DNA of 26,984 bases from Azolla pinnata. Taxonomy: Eukaryota; Streptophyta; Polypodiopsida; Salviniales; Salviniaceae. The stretch is from assembly GCA_037176905.1 (NCBI GenBank), contig JBBBWG010005002.1, positions 45,811 to 72,794 on the forward strand, read 5' to 3'. Numbering within the stretch: the stretch's first letter is position 1; every line of letters starts with the position of its first letter. A model generated the notes under the pieces. It saw only the letters and a list, made by a program, of their open reading frames with translations, was not told the DNA's origin and did not search any database. Positions 10,601-20,855 of the stretch are shown one piece after another. The translations under genes and the position numbers were made by a program.

Positions 10601-13600
10601 TGAAAGGTCTCAATCTGATAGAACTAATGACAAGGTATGAGCTTTTACACTTGCTGTCTCCCCCATTTTAAAAGAACCTCACAAAACGGGTCAAACTGTA
10701 ACCCACTGACATCAATGTTTTTTTTCTGCAGGGATCTTGTGGATTTGGTAAGTCATCATCTGGACCTCTTCAGACAGACAAAAACAAGCATCGATGCTAA
10801 GGTCTTTGAGATTCTTTCAACTGAAGAACGTGAGGAAAGTCTGAAAACAGCTCTAAAAAAGATGAAGAAGCTGCATCCTGCTTTGATTTCACCAGATAGT
10901 GAGTACAAGGTATATACAAACTTAATATATCACGTTTATTCATAAAAGACCATGATGCTGATGGGTATTAGCACGTAATGATGAAGATGATTGATTTTAT
11001 GCAAGATTGAAAAGTGCTATGTGTTCAGGTTCTTCGACGGTTATCAAGTGGACTGGTTGATATTCTTCTTAAACCAAGGGATGCACAATGTGTTGTACTG
11101 AGAGGGTTGACACGTGAATTATTTGCATGCGCAGTTTTACGACCTATCGTGAATTTTGCTAGCCCTAGGTTTGGACAATATCATTAAATATCCAAAACTT
11201 AATGCATCAGTCATTTCAATTTATACTGTGAAATGAGAAACAATCTGAGAAATAATTAATGGCTTCTTGGCCCTGTGATTTGCCTTAACAGTGTCATTAA
11301 CAAGATCATTGTTGAAAAGGTTACAGCATCTGCAAAGGAAAAATCACAAAGTAATAGCTCTGAGAAGGTAACCACAGTTGATGGGAATGCAAATGGGAAA
11401 TCTTCTAGAGGAGGCAGTGTGCGAGATAATCGAAATGAACAAAGTAGAGAAACGACTAGAATGGCTACATCTTCAACAGATTCCTCAGGAAAGCAAGGTG
11501 ATTGGGCTCAGGCTCTTGATGCTATGAGCAAAAGGAGAACTAATACACTTACTCCAGAAAATCTGGACAATCTATGGGCAAAGGGACGCAACTACAAGAA
11601 AAAAGAAATGAAGCATGGATTGGTGAAGCCAGATCTAACAATGGTTACCATGAACCCTTTGAGCTCAGATCTAACAGACAAATTAGCTCTTGAAAAGCGT
11701 AACCTGAAGCTCAATTCTGTGAGTGATTCAAAATATGGAAATCTTCAGCAATCAGTTGAATCATTGAAGGCTGAGAAAACATATTACTCTGTTTCAAGCA
11801 ATCCTATCCCTCATCATCAACCTCCAGGTCAGAGTTCTTCTCAACGGGCAGTGCAGTCTCTTACTGAGCATTTGCAAGCGAAATCATACCATCCATTGTC
11901 CACAACCTCTGAAAGTGGTTCTGATGGAGGATTTCAGAAACTGAAAAGATCTGTAGTCAAGCCTGAAGTAAACTCGAATTATTGGGATAATCCAGGAATA
12001 CAACTTTCGACAGGCAGAGCAGAAGAGAATCAAGTTGCTGTCTGGCTTAATGATCCTGATAGCATAGGAAAAAGGAGCATTGATCATATCCCAGCTTCAA
12101 AGCTAAGTTGTCGGGTGAGTTTTCTTAAAAGGCCTTTATCTCTGAAACTGACGTTTCATAGTAATTGCTTTCTTATCCATGGGAACATACACATCACTGC
12201 CATTTTTCAGGTCATTGGAGCTCATTTAGAGAGAATGTCAACAGCTACCTTTGCAGTTTACTCTATTTCTGTGACAGATACCCACAATAACACATGGTTT
12301 GTCGAAAGAAGGTACAAAGAATTTTTTAGTAAAGTGAAAAAATTTCACCTGTCATACTTCAAGAAATGTTCCAGAGACATTGATGGTTGTAGGCTCTATT
12401 CGTAGATTCCGCAATTTTGAGCAGTTGCATCGAAATCTTCGTGACTTGCATCAATATAATCTCCATTTGCCTCCGAAAAGGATTTTATCATCAAACTTGG
12501 ATGAAGCCTTTGTACGGGAACGATGTATTTTGCTAGACAAATACTTGAAAGTGAGTCTTGTTTTTTAGTAGCTTACATAAAGAAATGAGTACACCTTGCA
12601 TCATAGAAGGCTCCTTTAAACTTTACAGGATTTGCTGGCAATCCCAAGTATTGCAGAGTTGCATGAAGTATGGGATTTTCTGAGTGAGACCTCCAAGGTA
12701 TGGCGATGAGATTTGTTATTGATACAGAACCAAGCTAACTGCTTTCTAAGGTGATGTTAGATGGATAAATCTATCTTTTACTGTATTGCAGAAGTACTCC
12801 TTTATCAAGTCTTCCTCGGTCATGAAGGCCATAGCAGGTATATGCAGAAATAGTGATGATAATTTTTGTCATTATTTATAGTATGATTGGGTATTCAAGA
12901 TACAGTACATGGATTTGGCAGTGAATGTTGATGATGCTGTAGATGACATGGTTAGACAATTGAAGGGAGTTTCAGATGGACTTTTTCGCCAGCTTGGTAC
13001 TCCATCATCACCCCCAAGGGATGGGCCCTTCCCACTTACCATGGATGAACTCAAGAAAACTTCTATATCACCTTCCGGGAGCTATTTACCTTATTTGGAA
13101 AAGGATAGGCTAGAACGATTCTCAGACGATGGACTTTCAGAAGTTGTTGATGATGAAGGCTCTTATGTGGAAGATGGTTGGCATTCTGATAGTGAAGTGC
13201 AGACCAGTACTTCTGGACAGAGTCGTCTGTCTGATCTTGGCAAGAATGATCATCGAACTGGGAAAAGAATTAAACGAGTAGGCTCAGATTTAGTTCCAGA
13301 AGAATCATTAGCTATGCTAGAACCTGTTGAAGAAGATCCCGAAGTTCCACCAGAGGTATATAATATTCTGAATGCCCTTGATCGCATAACTCATTTGATG
13401 AAATGTAAATTTTTCCTTTATGTGATCTCAGTGGACGCCACCCAAGTTGACTATACCTTTACTTAATTTGGTGGATCGTGTCTTCCAGCTAAAACGAAGG
13501 GGTTGGTTAAGGTGGGTAGGGTGCTTGATACATGGAGGAAGCTGCAGCAAAAACCCTGAATAAATGAGTTCTATTTTGCAGACGTCAAGTATTTTGGATG

Positions 13601-15360
13601 GCAAAGCAAATATTACAAGTGGGTATGGGTGACGCAATAGATGATTGGCTACTTATCCAGGTTCATTTTCTTAGAAGAGAAGATGTTGTGGCATCGTCTA
13701 TAAACTGGGTTAATGAGGTATGTATGCAGGATGTTGGTCGGTAGCACACCAGTAAAACTTTTTATGTCAGTAGTTTTAATCTGTTGATATTCCAAGTAGC
13801 TTTTTGAGAATGTATTTTCCTCGTACAGATTTTATGGCCTGAAGGTATTTTCATCACTAAAGTAAAAAGGGAAGATGATGTTTCTGGGTCCAAGAATCCA
13901 TCAGCATTTTTCAATTCTCAGTTAGAGGCTTCTCGTTGTGCACGCGTAGTGTCTGAAACCCTTATTGGTAAGCATTTCCAATGTGTTACATTTTCGTTCC
14001 CTGTGTATAATTTTAGTAGAACACAAGGACTTAACACTAAGTTGAGTATGTTAGATAGGCCCATTGGCTCAGGGACGTATTTGTTCAATCACATGCTAGA
14101 AGCTGTCCATGAGGCTGTTGGAATATTGAACGATATTGTGGAGATTAACAATAATGACATTCTATAAGTACAAGACACTACAACTTGTTTTGCTCTTCCG
14201 TTTCTTTTTCTCTAGGTCAAAGACCTGAGACTCATATTGGACACCTCACAACAATGTTTCAGAAACTACATTGCATATATGTATATGCATACATATAATT
14301 TTATAATTGAGCATGCACGATCATATGGAGTCGTATCAATATAATGCTGATCGAACACATTAAATCTGTGGGTTTTGATGATAATAGAATCATATAACTG
14401 TGTTCCATCATTTCTTTTTTGCTTCCTTCTGATTTGAGTTTATGGAAATCTCTCGAAGTACCCTCTCGATCAATTTCAATCTATGTATATTTCCACATTC
14501 CCTTTTTCCTCCATCGAAAGAAAGCTCTCATTTATTATTATAGAAATAGGAGAGAAAGAGGCTCAACTGGCACATGTGGGAAAAGAACAAGGACGTCCTT
14601 TTCCACACGTGATCACAAATGCAAAAAATCACAGTAGATAGGAGGGCCATATGAAGCAATTCCTTATCTCTTGATATTTCCTGATGGTTTGTCCATTACC
14701 TTATGGCTATTGCCAATGGTGAACATGGTTTCCAGTTAACCTAAAAAGATGCATGTAAGATGTATGATGTATGATGTAATCTCTTGTTTGGTCTTGTAGC
14801 CCATTCTGGCTACTAGAAAGATATCAATATCTTTCTTTCTTTCTTTCTTTTGGTATTCTCTCTGATATTGGTGCTCAGAATATTTCATTTTTGGAGATTT
14901 GATTTGTTGATATTCAGTCTCTTAATTGTAGTGTTATGTTAACTGCAGATGGTGCACCAGCAGCTCTAGTCAGTTTGGTTGGCAGGAAACAATATCGGAG
15001 GTGTGCAAAGGATATATATTACTTCCTTCAGGTATGTATATATATAGATAGATAGATGTTCGTAGCATATCGAAGATGTTCCAAGGATATATTATCTATA
15101 TATAATTAGCATAGTCAGTGTGTTAAAACTTACATTTTCCACAGCATAATCAAGCATTGCATTTCCCCTTGAATATTTCTATGAGATAAACGATGGCACC
15201 GGAGCTTTAATGCAGTCACATATCATGCTGTTTGATGCAGTCCACGGTCTTCTTAAAGCAGTTGACATATGGTGTGCTGGAGACCCTCGTTGCTGCAACA
15301 TTTCCAGAGCTCAATAACCTTATTATCCAAGGTAGGGAAGCAAGTCCAGTTGTAATCTAA
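7672..15360 (+). CDS. Membrane-anchored PXA-PX-nexin_C sorting nexin (SNX13/14/19/25-type; plant At2g15900-like)
   Basis: Fifteen exons join in phase: 7672-7798, 10232-10634, 10732-10909, 11029-11168, 11292-12114, 12211-12311, 12406-12550, 12629-12697, 12792-12837, 12922-13355, 13432-13511, 13582-13717, 13829-13967, 14949-15031, 15241-15360; total 3024 nt, 1007 residues. Two hydrophobic segments (about 28-42 and 47-62) predict an N-terminal ER hairpin. The PXA domain is about 114-290, a Ser/Lys-rich linker fills exon 5, the PX domain is about 558-665, and an acidic linker precedes the nexin C-terminal domain (823 to about 995, WTPPKLTIPLLNLVD, RRQVFW). The PX phosphoinositide site has Arg591 in ERRFRNFEQLH, then LPPKR. 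The animal and yeast relatives (SNX13, SNX14, Mdm1) tether membranes and handle lipids; the plant role is inferred. The start is the first of two adjacent ATGs (7672, 7675). The last exon reads through a possible donor at 15348 to its own stop. Length matches the family as I recall it. Confidence 0.9.
7799..10231 (+). other. First intron of the PXA-PX gene (2.4 kb)
   Basis: The intron runs from ctg/gtaagc to tttgcag/tg. It opens with a pyrimidine-rich (tctc) stretch typical of long first introns, which in plants often raise expression. Open frames inside it have no recognised domains. A diverged duplication with a period near 147 bp sits at about 8213-8508; beyond it I see no gene or defined element. 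Confidence 0.8.
8213..8508. repeat. Diverged ~147-bp tandem duplication in PXA-PX intron 1
   Basis: Copy one (about 8213-8358) and copy two (about 8359-8508) share ctggtggtagaaagcaaa versus ctggtgggaggaaacaaa, gaagagatatcggcag versus aaagaggtattggcag, and gatatgtaa(t/c)ata(g/a)tgaatg at their ends. Divergence is roughly a quarter of positions, so the event is old. Confidence 0.7.
13968..14948 (+). other. Long intron 13 of the PXA-PX gene
   Basis: Most 3' introns of this gene are 70-120 bp; this one is 981 bp. Exon 13's frame stays open past the donor for 66 codons to a TAA at 14165-14167. The intron contains a (ttct)n run at about 14831-14850 and repeated tatgtat/gatgtatgatgta motifs, but no identified transposon. 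The size suggests an old insertion whose ends are no longer visible. Confidence 0.65.
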
Positions 15361-16218
15361 GGTATCTATCGAATGGGTGGATAAGTGCAACTCCTAGTTC
15401 GCGGTTTTGTATAGCATTTGATGGGCATAATTTTATAGCATAGAGAGCTGCAACTCTTGTGGCATATGATATTTCAGGAGAAGCCACATGAGGTAAGTTG
15501 TAAGATAGCTATATAGACCAGGGTTCTGGATGTTATTATGACGCATACGGTATAACGTACATATGTATATAGAATAGTTCTGGGAGTATTGCCACACTCG
15601 TGGCGCTCTCCCTCGATTTGATCCTGGAAACGGAAGATTTCGCCATCTAGATGTATCCATATGCTCCTAATTCTTTCCTCTCCCCCGCAAAAGTGTTCTT
15701 TGTGTAGAACAGTTTGTAAAGGCTCAGTTCCCACCCCACCAATCTTTGTTTCATAACTCGACCTTAGTCGATATGTTAACAGACTGATTCATTGGCTCTT
15801 CTTATATAAAACCTGCATTGTGATGGAATCTGGTATTGGCAAAGTGAGAGAACCGGAACAAGTGGCAAAGGCATGTTGTGATGTGTTTTGTGTCCATGAT
15901 GTCCATGGGTCATTGCGTTTTTGAAACGCATCGCGTCAAGTGGAAGAGACCAATAACCTTTCTTTGCTGATGTATACAACTCTCTCCGTATCTCCTTCAT
16001 TTTTCGAGGCTGTATCATCATCATCAGACTTTGCACTGATTCGTAGTTTCTCAAGCCAACGAGAATCTTACTGTGCTTCTTAGATACCACGCGCTCGAAC
16101 GTTCAGAATATATGTGCGCATCGCTTCTGCAAGCAAGAAGCAAATGGAATGGATATGTTTTTTAGCTCGATCGATTGAAGAGCAAGGAGAAGAAACTGTG
16201 TTCTGCCTAAATCCGTTC
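15361..16218. other. PXA-PX 3' UTR and intergenic spacer
   Basis: This stretch follows the stop of the PXA-PX gene. Minus-strand frames at 15433-15734 and 15776-16090 have no recognisable domain, no splice context and codon use unlike the neighbouring exons. I see no transposon ends or RNA gene here. Confidence 0.5.
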
Positions 16219-16612
16219 ACTTGATGAGATCCAAGGTGAATAATCAAGTTATGGCTAATCTGATCGATCGATCGATCAATTGATCACAATATTGATCGAT
16301 CGGTTGAAGAGATCCAAGGTAAATAATCAATTTATGGCTAATCTGATCGATCGGTTGATGAGATCCAAGGTGACTAATCAAGTTATGGCTAATTTGATCG
16401 ATCGATCAATTGATCACAATATTGATCGATCGTTTAATGAGATCCAAGGTGAATAATCAGGTTATGGCTAATCTGATCGATCGATCAATTGATCACAATA
16501 TTGATCGATCGGTTGATGAGAATATCGATTGATCGGTTCATGAAAATATCGATCAATCGCAATATCGATCGATCGGTGGATGAGAACATCGATCGATCGG
16601 TGATCACTCATA
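16219..16612. repeat. GATC-rich minisatellite with built-in hairpin
   Basis: Units start at about 16220, 16303, 16354 and 16433, each opening ttgatgagatccaagg or a variant, followed by taatcaagttatggctaat and a GATC run. Degenerate units follow to 16612. Three units contain cgatcgatcaat, a 10-nt spacer, then attgatcgatcg: a perfect 12-bp stem. The second unit is shorter (51 bp) because the hairpin segment is missing, as expected from deletion between GATC repeats. Confidence 0.9.
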
Positions 16613-16724
16613 TGATGAATCAATAGAGAAGAGATTTTGGGCAGAATGAGAAGAGATGTGAAAAAGCTCTAATTCACAAGCAAGCAAATGGTTCACAAAA
16701 GAAAAGAGAAACAGGGGAAAACAA

Positions 16725-16728
<4 letters not shown>

Positions 16729-16760
<32 letters not shown>
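16729..16760. repeat. (GA)n microsatellite in the MBD4L leader
   Basis: A run of about 15 GA dinucleotides lies directly upstream of the chosen MBD4L start. It is translatable as Arg-Glu repeats from an in-frame ATG at 16688, but it is better explained as a GA-rich 5' UTR, with the start at 16817. Confidence 0.9.
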
Positions 16761-16765
<5 letters not shown>

Positions 16766-16816
16766 GAGGAAGGCAGAGAAACAGGGGAGAGACAGAGACA
16801 GACAGAAACAGAGAGC

Positions 16817-19800
16817 ATGGATGATTTTGGAAGAAAGATGGATAGCTTCAGATGGAGAGGAAAAGAAAACCCTCCATCTCCATCTCCATCTCCATCTCCA
16901 TCTCCACAAACATCTTCCCCTTCTTTCCCTCTTTCCTCCCCTCAAGAAGAAGAAGAAGGAGGAGGAGGAGGAGGAGGAGGAGGAGGAGGAGGAGGCGGTG
17001 CCCAACACGTTAGAGTCGGGATTCCTGATGACCTTGGAGGAGATTATGATGATGATGATGATGATCAACACCTCCGTTGCTGTCGTCGTCGATCCAAGCA
17101 CGCTCGATCTTCGCCTTCCTCCCTCCCCGAGTTTCGGAGCTCCGGTTCGCCTCTCCCTCCCAGCAGACAGCTTGTCTTCAGGTAGTAATCAAACGAAATC
17201 ACGGTTCGGAATTCTTTCGATCCTCCCCCTCCCCCTTCTTTCCGGTTCGGAATTCTTTTCGTGCTTTCCTCGAATGCTCACAGTTCATGATAAGCATTTC
17301 TTTGAAGAATTTCAATGGCAGTAGTTTATGATTAGGGTCTTGGTTTTTCGAGGATGGGTAATGCATCACCCCCTGAGCAGGTTTTCTATCGAAAGTTTAG
17401 GGTACCAAATGACTTCTGAACGACCATGAATCAGGCATTGTAGTTGTGTGATTCTTGATCTTTGTCGTGAAGTTGTAATGAAGATCGATTGATTATAGAT
17501 GTCACAAGCAGGACAGTTCCTTTTCCAATGCGTAACAGAAAAGGAATCTCGACTGAAAGTAGGTTTTTTCATTCACTTGATTCAAGCGCTGTCAATGGTA
17601 ATGTAGATTCATGTTTTCTGCAACGCACAACGGAGCTAAAGCTCATGTTCTGTCCCGTGTATGAAGCTTTTTCTGGCTGATTGTGTATTATTTAGTAAGC
17701 AACAGGTTCCAAAGGGTTTAAAAAAGGAACAAATAGGGATTTATGCCAGAAGGTTCATTACGAAAATTCCCAAAAGAATGAGGGTCAAATTTTCATACAT
17801 AGATGTACCGAAGCTTTGGGGTTCTGTTTTGATATGTTTGGCTTTTGATAAACATTCGGCATTAGGGTTTAGGATTATGTAAGAGGGAGCTAGGCCAGTG
17901 TTAATCCAGGCTGGATCTTGGCAATATAATTTTTGTAAAAGAAGATTGGTGATACTAGCTCATATTGATCTTTGACGGGAGAAAAAAAGGCTGTTTTTGT
18001 TTTCTTCCAAATAGCAGGTCCTTTGCAAAAGCTTATTTTGTGTCTCTTGCTTTGGCAAGCTGCAGTTTGAACAAAGCTCCAGCGCGATCTAGTTCCCCGG
18101 GGCAGCAGGAGCAGCAGCAGCAGCAACATGATGGCGAGGCGGCTGAAGCCGAAAGGCTACTCGATAGATCTCTATCCGAAACGTGCAGTGGAGATTCTTC
18201 TCCTGGCATCAAACTGGGGAAAGAAACATTCCGAAGACAGAAAGCTTCCTTGAGAGCCAAGGTCCCCTCGAGGGGGAAGGGTTCCACTAGAGGAAGGAGT
18301 GTTCCTTCCGGTGATGGGAGATCCCCCTACTTCCATAACAGGAAGAGGAAACGGAAAGGGGAGAATGATGCTCTTGAGAACGTTCTTGAGCCTGAGGCTG
18401 AACACAATGCCGGCATCGATATGAAGCCGCGATCTCTCAGGTCCCCTGTAAATCCACAAAGTGTGGCGGAAATGAAGAAGGGGGAGCCCAAGCCAGTGGT
18501 AAGTGCTTTCTTCGCGCCGATGGAAGAGAAGCCGCTTGGTCAACGGTGTATCGTGAACAAAGCATGGGTTCCACCCATTTCGGTGCATGCTCTCATCCAA
18601 GAAGAGCTCTACCGAGAACCTTGGAAAGTTCTGGTGGCATGCATGCTGCTGAACAAGACATCTGGGGCTCAGGTCTCTCTCTACTTATAAAAAAAAGAAC
18701 TGTTCTCCTGTTGGGCTAGATAGAAACTGCATAAAAAAAGGGAAATTTTAATAGCGGAGAAATTCGTGTACCAAATGCATGCATGTCCTCATAGAAAGGT
18801 TTTTGGTTTTTTGTTACAAAAATACCGTTTTAGAATGCAGAATAAGCGGTGGTGCCGGATTGTTGGGGGCTACTCCTCCATTGGAGGTTGCTCATGTAAA
18901 TCGCATCGAAAAACTGCATAAAAAGGGAAATTTAAATTGCGGAGAAATTCATGTACCAAATGCATGCATGTCCTCAAAGAAAGTTTTTTGTTTGTTTGTT
19001 TGTTAGTTACAAAAAGACTGTTTTAGAATGCAGAATAGCTGGGGATTGTGGATTGTGGGCTTCTCTTTCCTCCATTGGAGGTTGCTCATGTAAAATCGCA
19101 TCGAAATGTGGGGTGGCATTGAAATGCCTGGCTATTTTTTTGCGCTGTTTTATATGTTATATTTGTTTCTATTGCTTGAAAGGCTTAGGCCTCACCAGCA
19201 TATCTACATGTATGTATGTGCTGATGAAATGCAGCCCATTTTGCTTTCATTTCTTTTTGGGGGGGAAAGGGTTGCAGATGAGGAGAGTGATATGGGATCT
19301 GTTCGAGCTGTGCCCGACGCCTGAAGCAGCCGTAGCTATGGAGGTGGGCAGGATCGAGGAAGTGATCAGGCCGCTCGGCCTGCAGAAGAAACGTGCGAGG
19401 ATGATCCAGAAGTTCTCGAGAGAGTATCTTGGGGAGGATTGGTCGAACGTGGCAGAGCTGCATGGCATCGGCAAGTACGTATGTGTGTACTTGCTTATTC
19501 ATGGTGGAAGCCTACCTATCTACCTACCTAACTAACTAATCAGCCAAATAACCAACTAATCAACTAGCTAACTAACTAATCAACCAACTAACTAACAAAT
19601 TTCTGGTTAGAGGGGGTCCAGAAAGGGAAAATAAGAAAGAAAGAAAGATCTGAGCTTATCAAGGGGAGAATTGAACTTGTTCCAATGAATGCATGTATCT
19701 ACCTACCTACCTAACTGAAAAATCAACAAATCAACTAACCAAACCAACCAACCAATCAACTAACTAACTACCCACCTAGCTAGCTAGCTACTTAACTAGC

Positions 19801-19836
19801 TGATTTCAGGTTGGAAGGGGCCAAGAAAGGGAAAAT

Positions 19837-19877
<41 letters not shown>

Positions 19878-20071
19878 CTGAGCTTGTTGAGGCGAGAATT
19901 GAACTTGTTCCTATGAATACATCTATCTACAGGTATGCGACGGATGCGTATGCCATCTTTTGCGAAGGCCGATGGCGAGAAGTTCATCCCGAAGACCACA
20001 AGCTGGTCGATTACTGGAAGTACTTGCACGACACAGATGGCCTTGGCAATGCATTCAAGGATGATAGGTAA
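16817..20071 (+). CDS. MBD4L: MBD4-like DNA glycosylase (HhH-GPD superfamily)
   Basis: MBD4L is a monofunctional nuclear glycosylase that removes U or T mispaired with G in base excision repair. Four exons join in phase: 16817-17181, 18018-18672, 19278-19474, 19933-20071; 451 residues. The N-terminal 300 residues are low-complexity: (Ser-Pro)n near 20-30, Glu and Gly tracts near 44-61, an Asp tract near 77-83, a Gln run, then basic KRKRK. The catalytic domain (about 303-440) has PWKVLVACMLLNKTSG, LGLQKKRARMIQKFS, the helix-hairpin-helix LHGIGK at 401-406 and YATDAYAIF with the predicted catalytic Asp410, then DHKLVDYWKYL. No methyl-CpG-binding domain is present, as in other plant members. An upstream in-frame ATG (16688) would add 43 residues of Arg/Glu repeat and is judged less likely. 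Exon 2's acceptor has in-phase alternatives further 3' (after cag at 18017, or the AGs near 18059 and 18066). An alternative last exon is described separately. Confidence 0.88.
16877..17065. repeat. Coding microsatellites in MBD4L exon 1
   Basis: Four simple repeats fall in one exon: a (tctcca) hexamer at about 16877-16908 coding Ser-Pro, (gaa)n near 16945, (gga)n at about 16957-16995 coding Gly, and (gat)n at about 17047-17063 coding Asp. All preserve the reading frame because their units are multiples of three. Confidence 0.9.
17182..18017 (+). other. MBD4L intron 1
   Basis: The intron runs from cttcag/gtagta to the acceptor atagcag, which is preceded by a T-rich tract. Open frames at 17489-17680 and 17661-17882 are short, recognised as nothing, and not needed for the in-phase join of exons 1 and 2. 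A small additional exon cannot be excluded. Confidence 0.6.
18725..19107. repeat. 187-bp tandem duplication in MBD4L intron 2
   Basis: The copies at 18725-18911 and 18912-19107 share aactgcataaaa, gtaccaaatgcatgcatgtc, tttagaatgcagaata and cattggaggttgctcatgta. They differ by small indels in T runs and some substitutions. Both lie between the exons ending 18672 and starting 19278. Confidence 0.85.
19509..19932. repeat. MBD4L intron 3: (CCTA/ACTA)n tetranucleotides and duplicated intron end
   Basis: Tetranucleotide runs of ctac/caac/taac type at about 19509-19600 and 19695-19800 alternate with two copies of a ~105-130 bp block (19601-19705 and 19805-19932). The block contains aaagaaagatctgagctt and gagaattgaacttgttcc. 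The second copy ends in the true acceptor atctatctacag/g; the first ends gtatctacctac, without AG. A (gaaa)n run at about 19846-19876 expanded only in copy two. Confidence 0.85.
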
Positions 20072-20855
20072 AGCTTGTGTGTGTATATGTATGTATGTAT
20101 GTATGTGGGTGTATTGCTTGCTGTGATGTTTGTTTTTCCTGTTTGAATTTCTAGTCTTCTTTCTTGAAAGATAAAACTTGTGGATTGGATTTCCAGGCAT
20201 TGAAAATCCGCTTCGGTCCATAACAACATTGTTGTTCAAAGTGTAGCATAGATTCCACCCTTTGTATATATCAAAGATGAATCTTCTCCTAAGGCTCTAC
20301 ACAAGGTAACTTGAGGTGAATTTGGAAGTTCTGACTTCTCTGGTCCTTTTTTGGCCTACCAAAATCATTCTATCCAGAACTTTCGGGCTCTGAGGTTTTA
20401 TATATTTTTACTTCCGAAGAGAAACAAGGTCGAGTTTTGTCTGTTTTGCGATCGCATTAATGATCTGGTTTTGTTTAATCGATTTCTTTATTGATTTGAT
20501 TGATTGATGGGGTCTCCACTTGAGCAAATGTTGTCAGAAATGGATGGGAAGATGGTTCGTGTGTTGTTAGAAATGATTGATTAATCTAGCGTTTGCAAGC
20601 CTCAGATGAGATGATCATTGGGGGCCCATCAGATGCGGTTGACGAATCAAACGACAATTGACAATGTCGCAATATTAATCATTTTGCAGGGACAATCTTG
20701 AACGTAGAGGAATGCAACAAAACAGCAATGCCTCGCTCGCACTAAGGACAGGAAACGTGCACGGCAACAAGCAGTCAGATCCGAAATTCCAGACGTCGTC
20801 TTCACCAATGACAGATAGAAAGAAGAGATCAAGTCAATCTGGAAAGAGAACATGA
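20068..20855 (+). other. Possible alternative last intron/exon of MBD4L
   Basis: The last codon AGG before the TAA stop overlaps a donor, gatag/gtaaag (exon end 20067). An acceptor attttgcag at 20689 would join in phase to 20690-20855, adding RDNLERRGMQQNSNAS and a Lys/Ser/Arg-rich tail ending SQSGKRT at a TGA (20853-20855), for 505 residues in all. The tail resembles a nuclear-localising end, but I know no homology for it. Both ends could be used. Confidence 0.4.

Noticed and set aside
16688..16816. Upstream in-frame ATG extending MBD4L by 43 residues
   Set aside because: The extension is translated from a (GA)n microsatellite and reads as Arg-Glu repeats, as expected of a 5' UTR.
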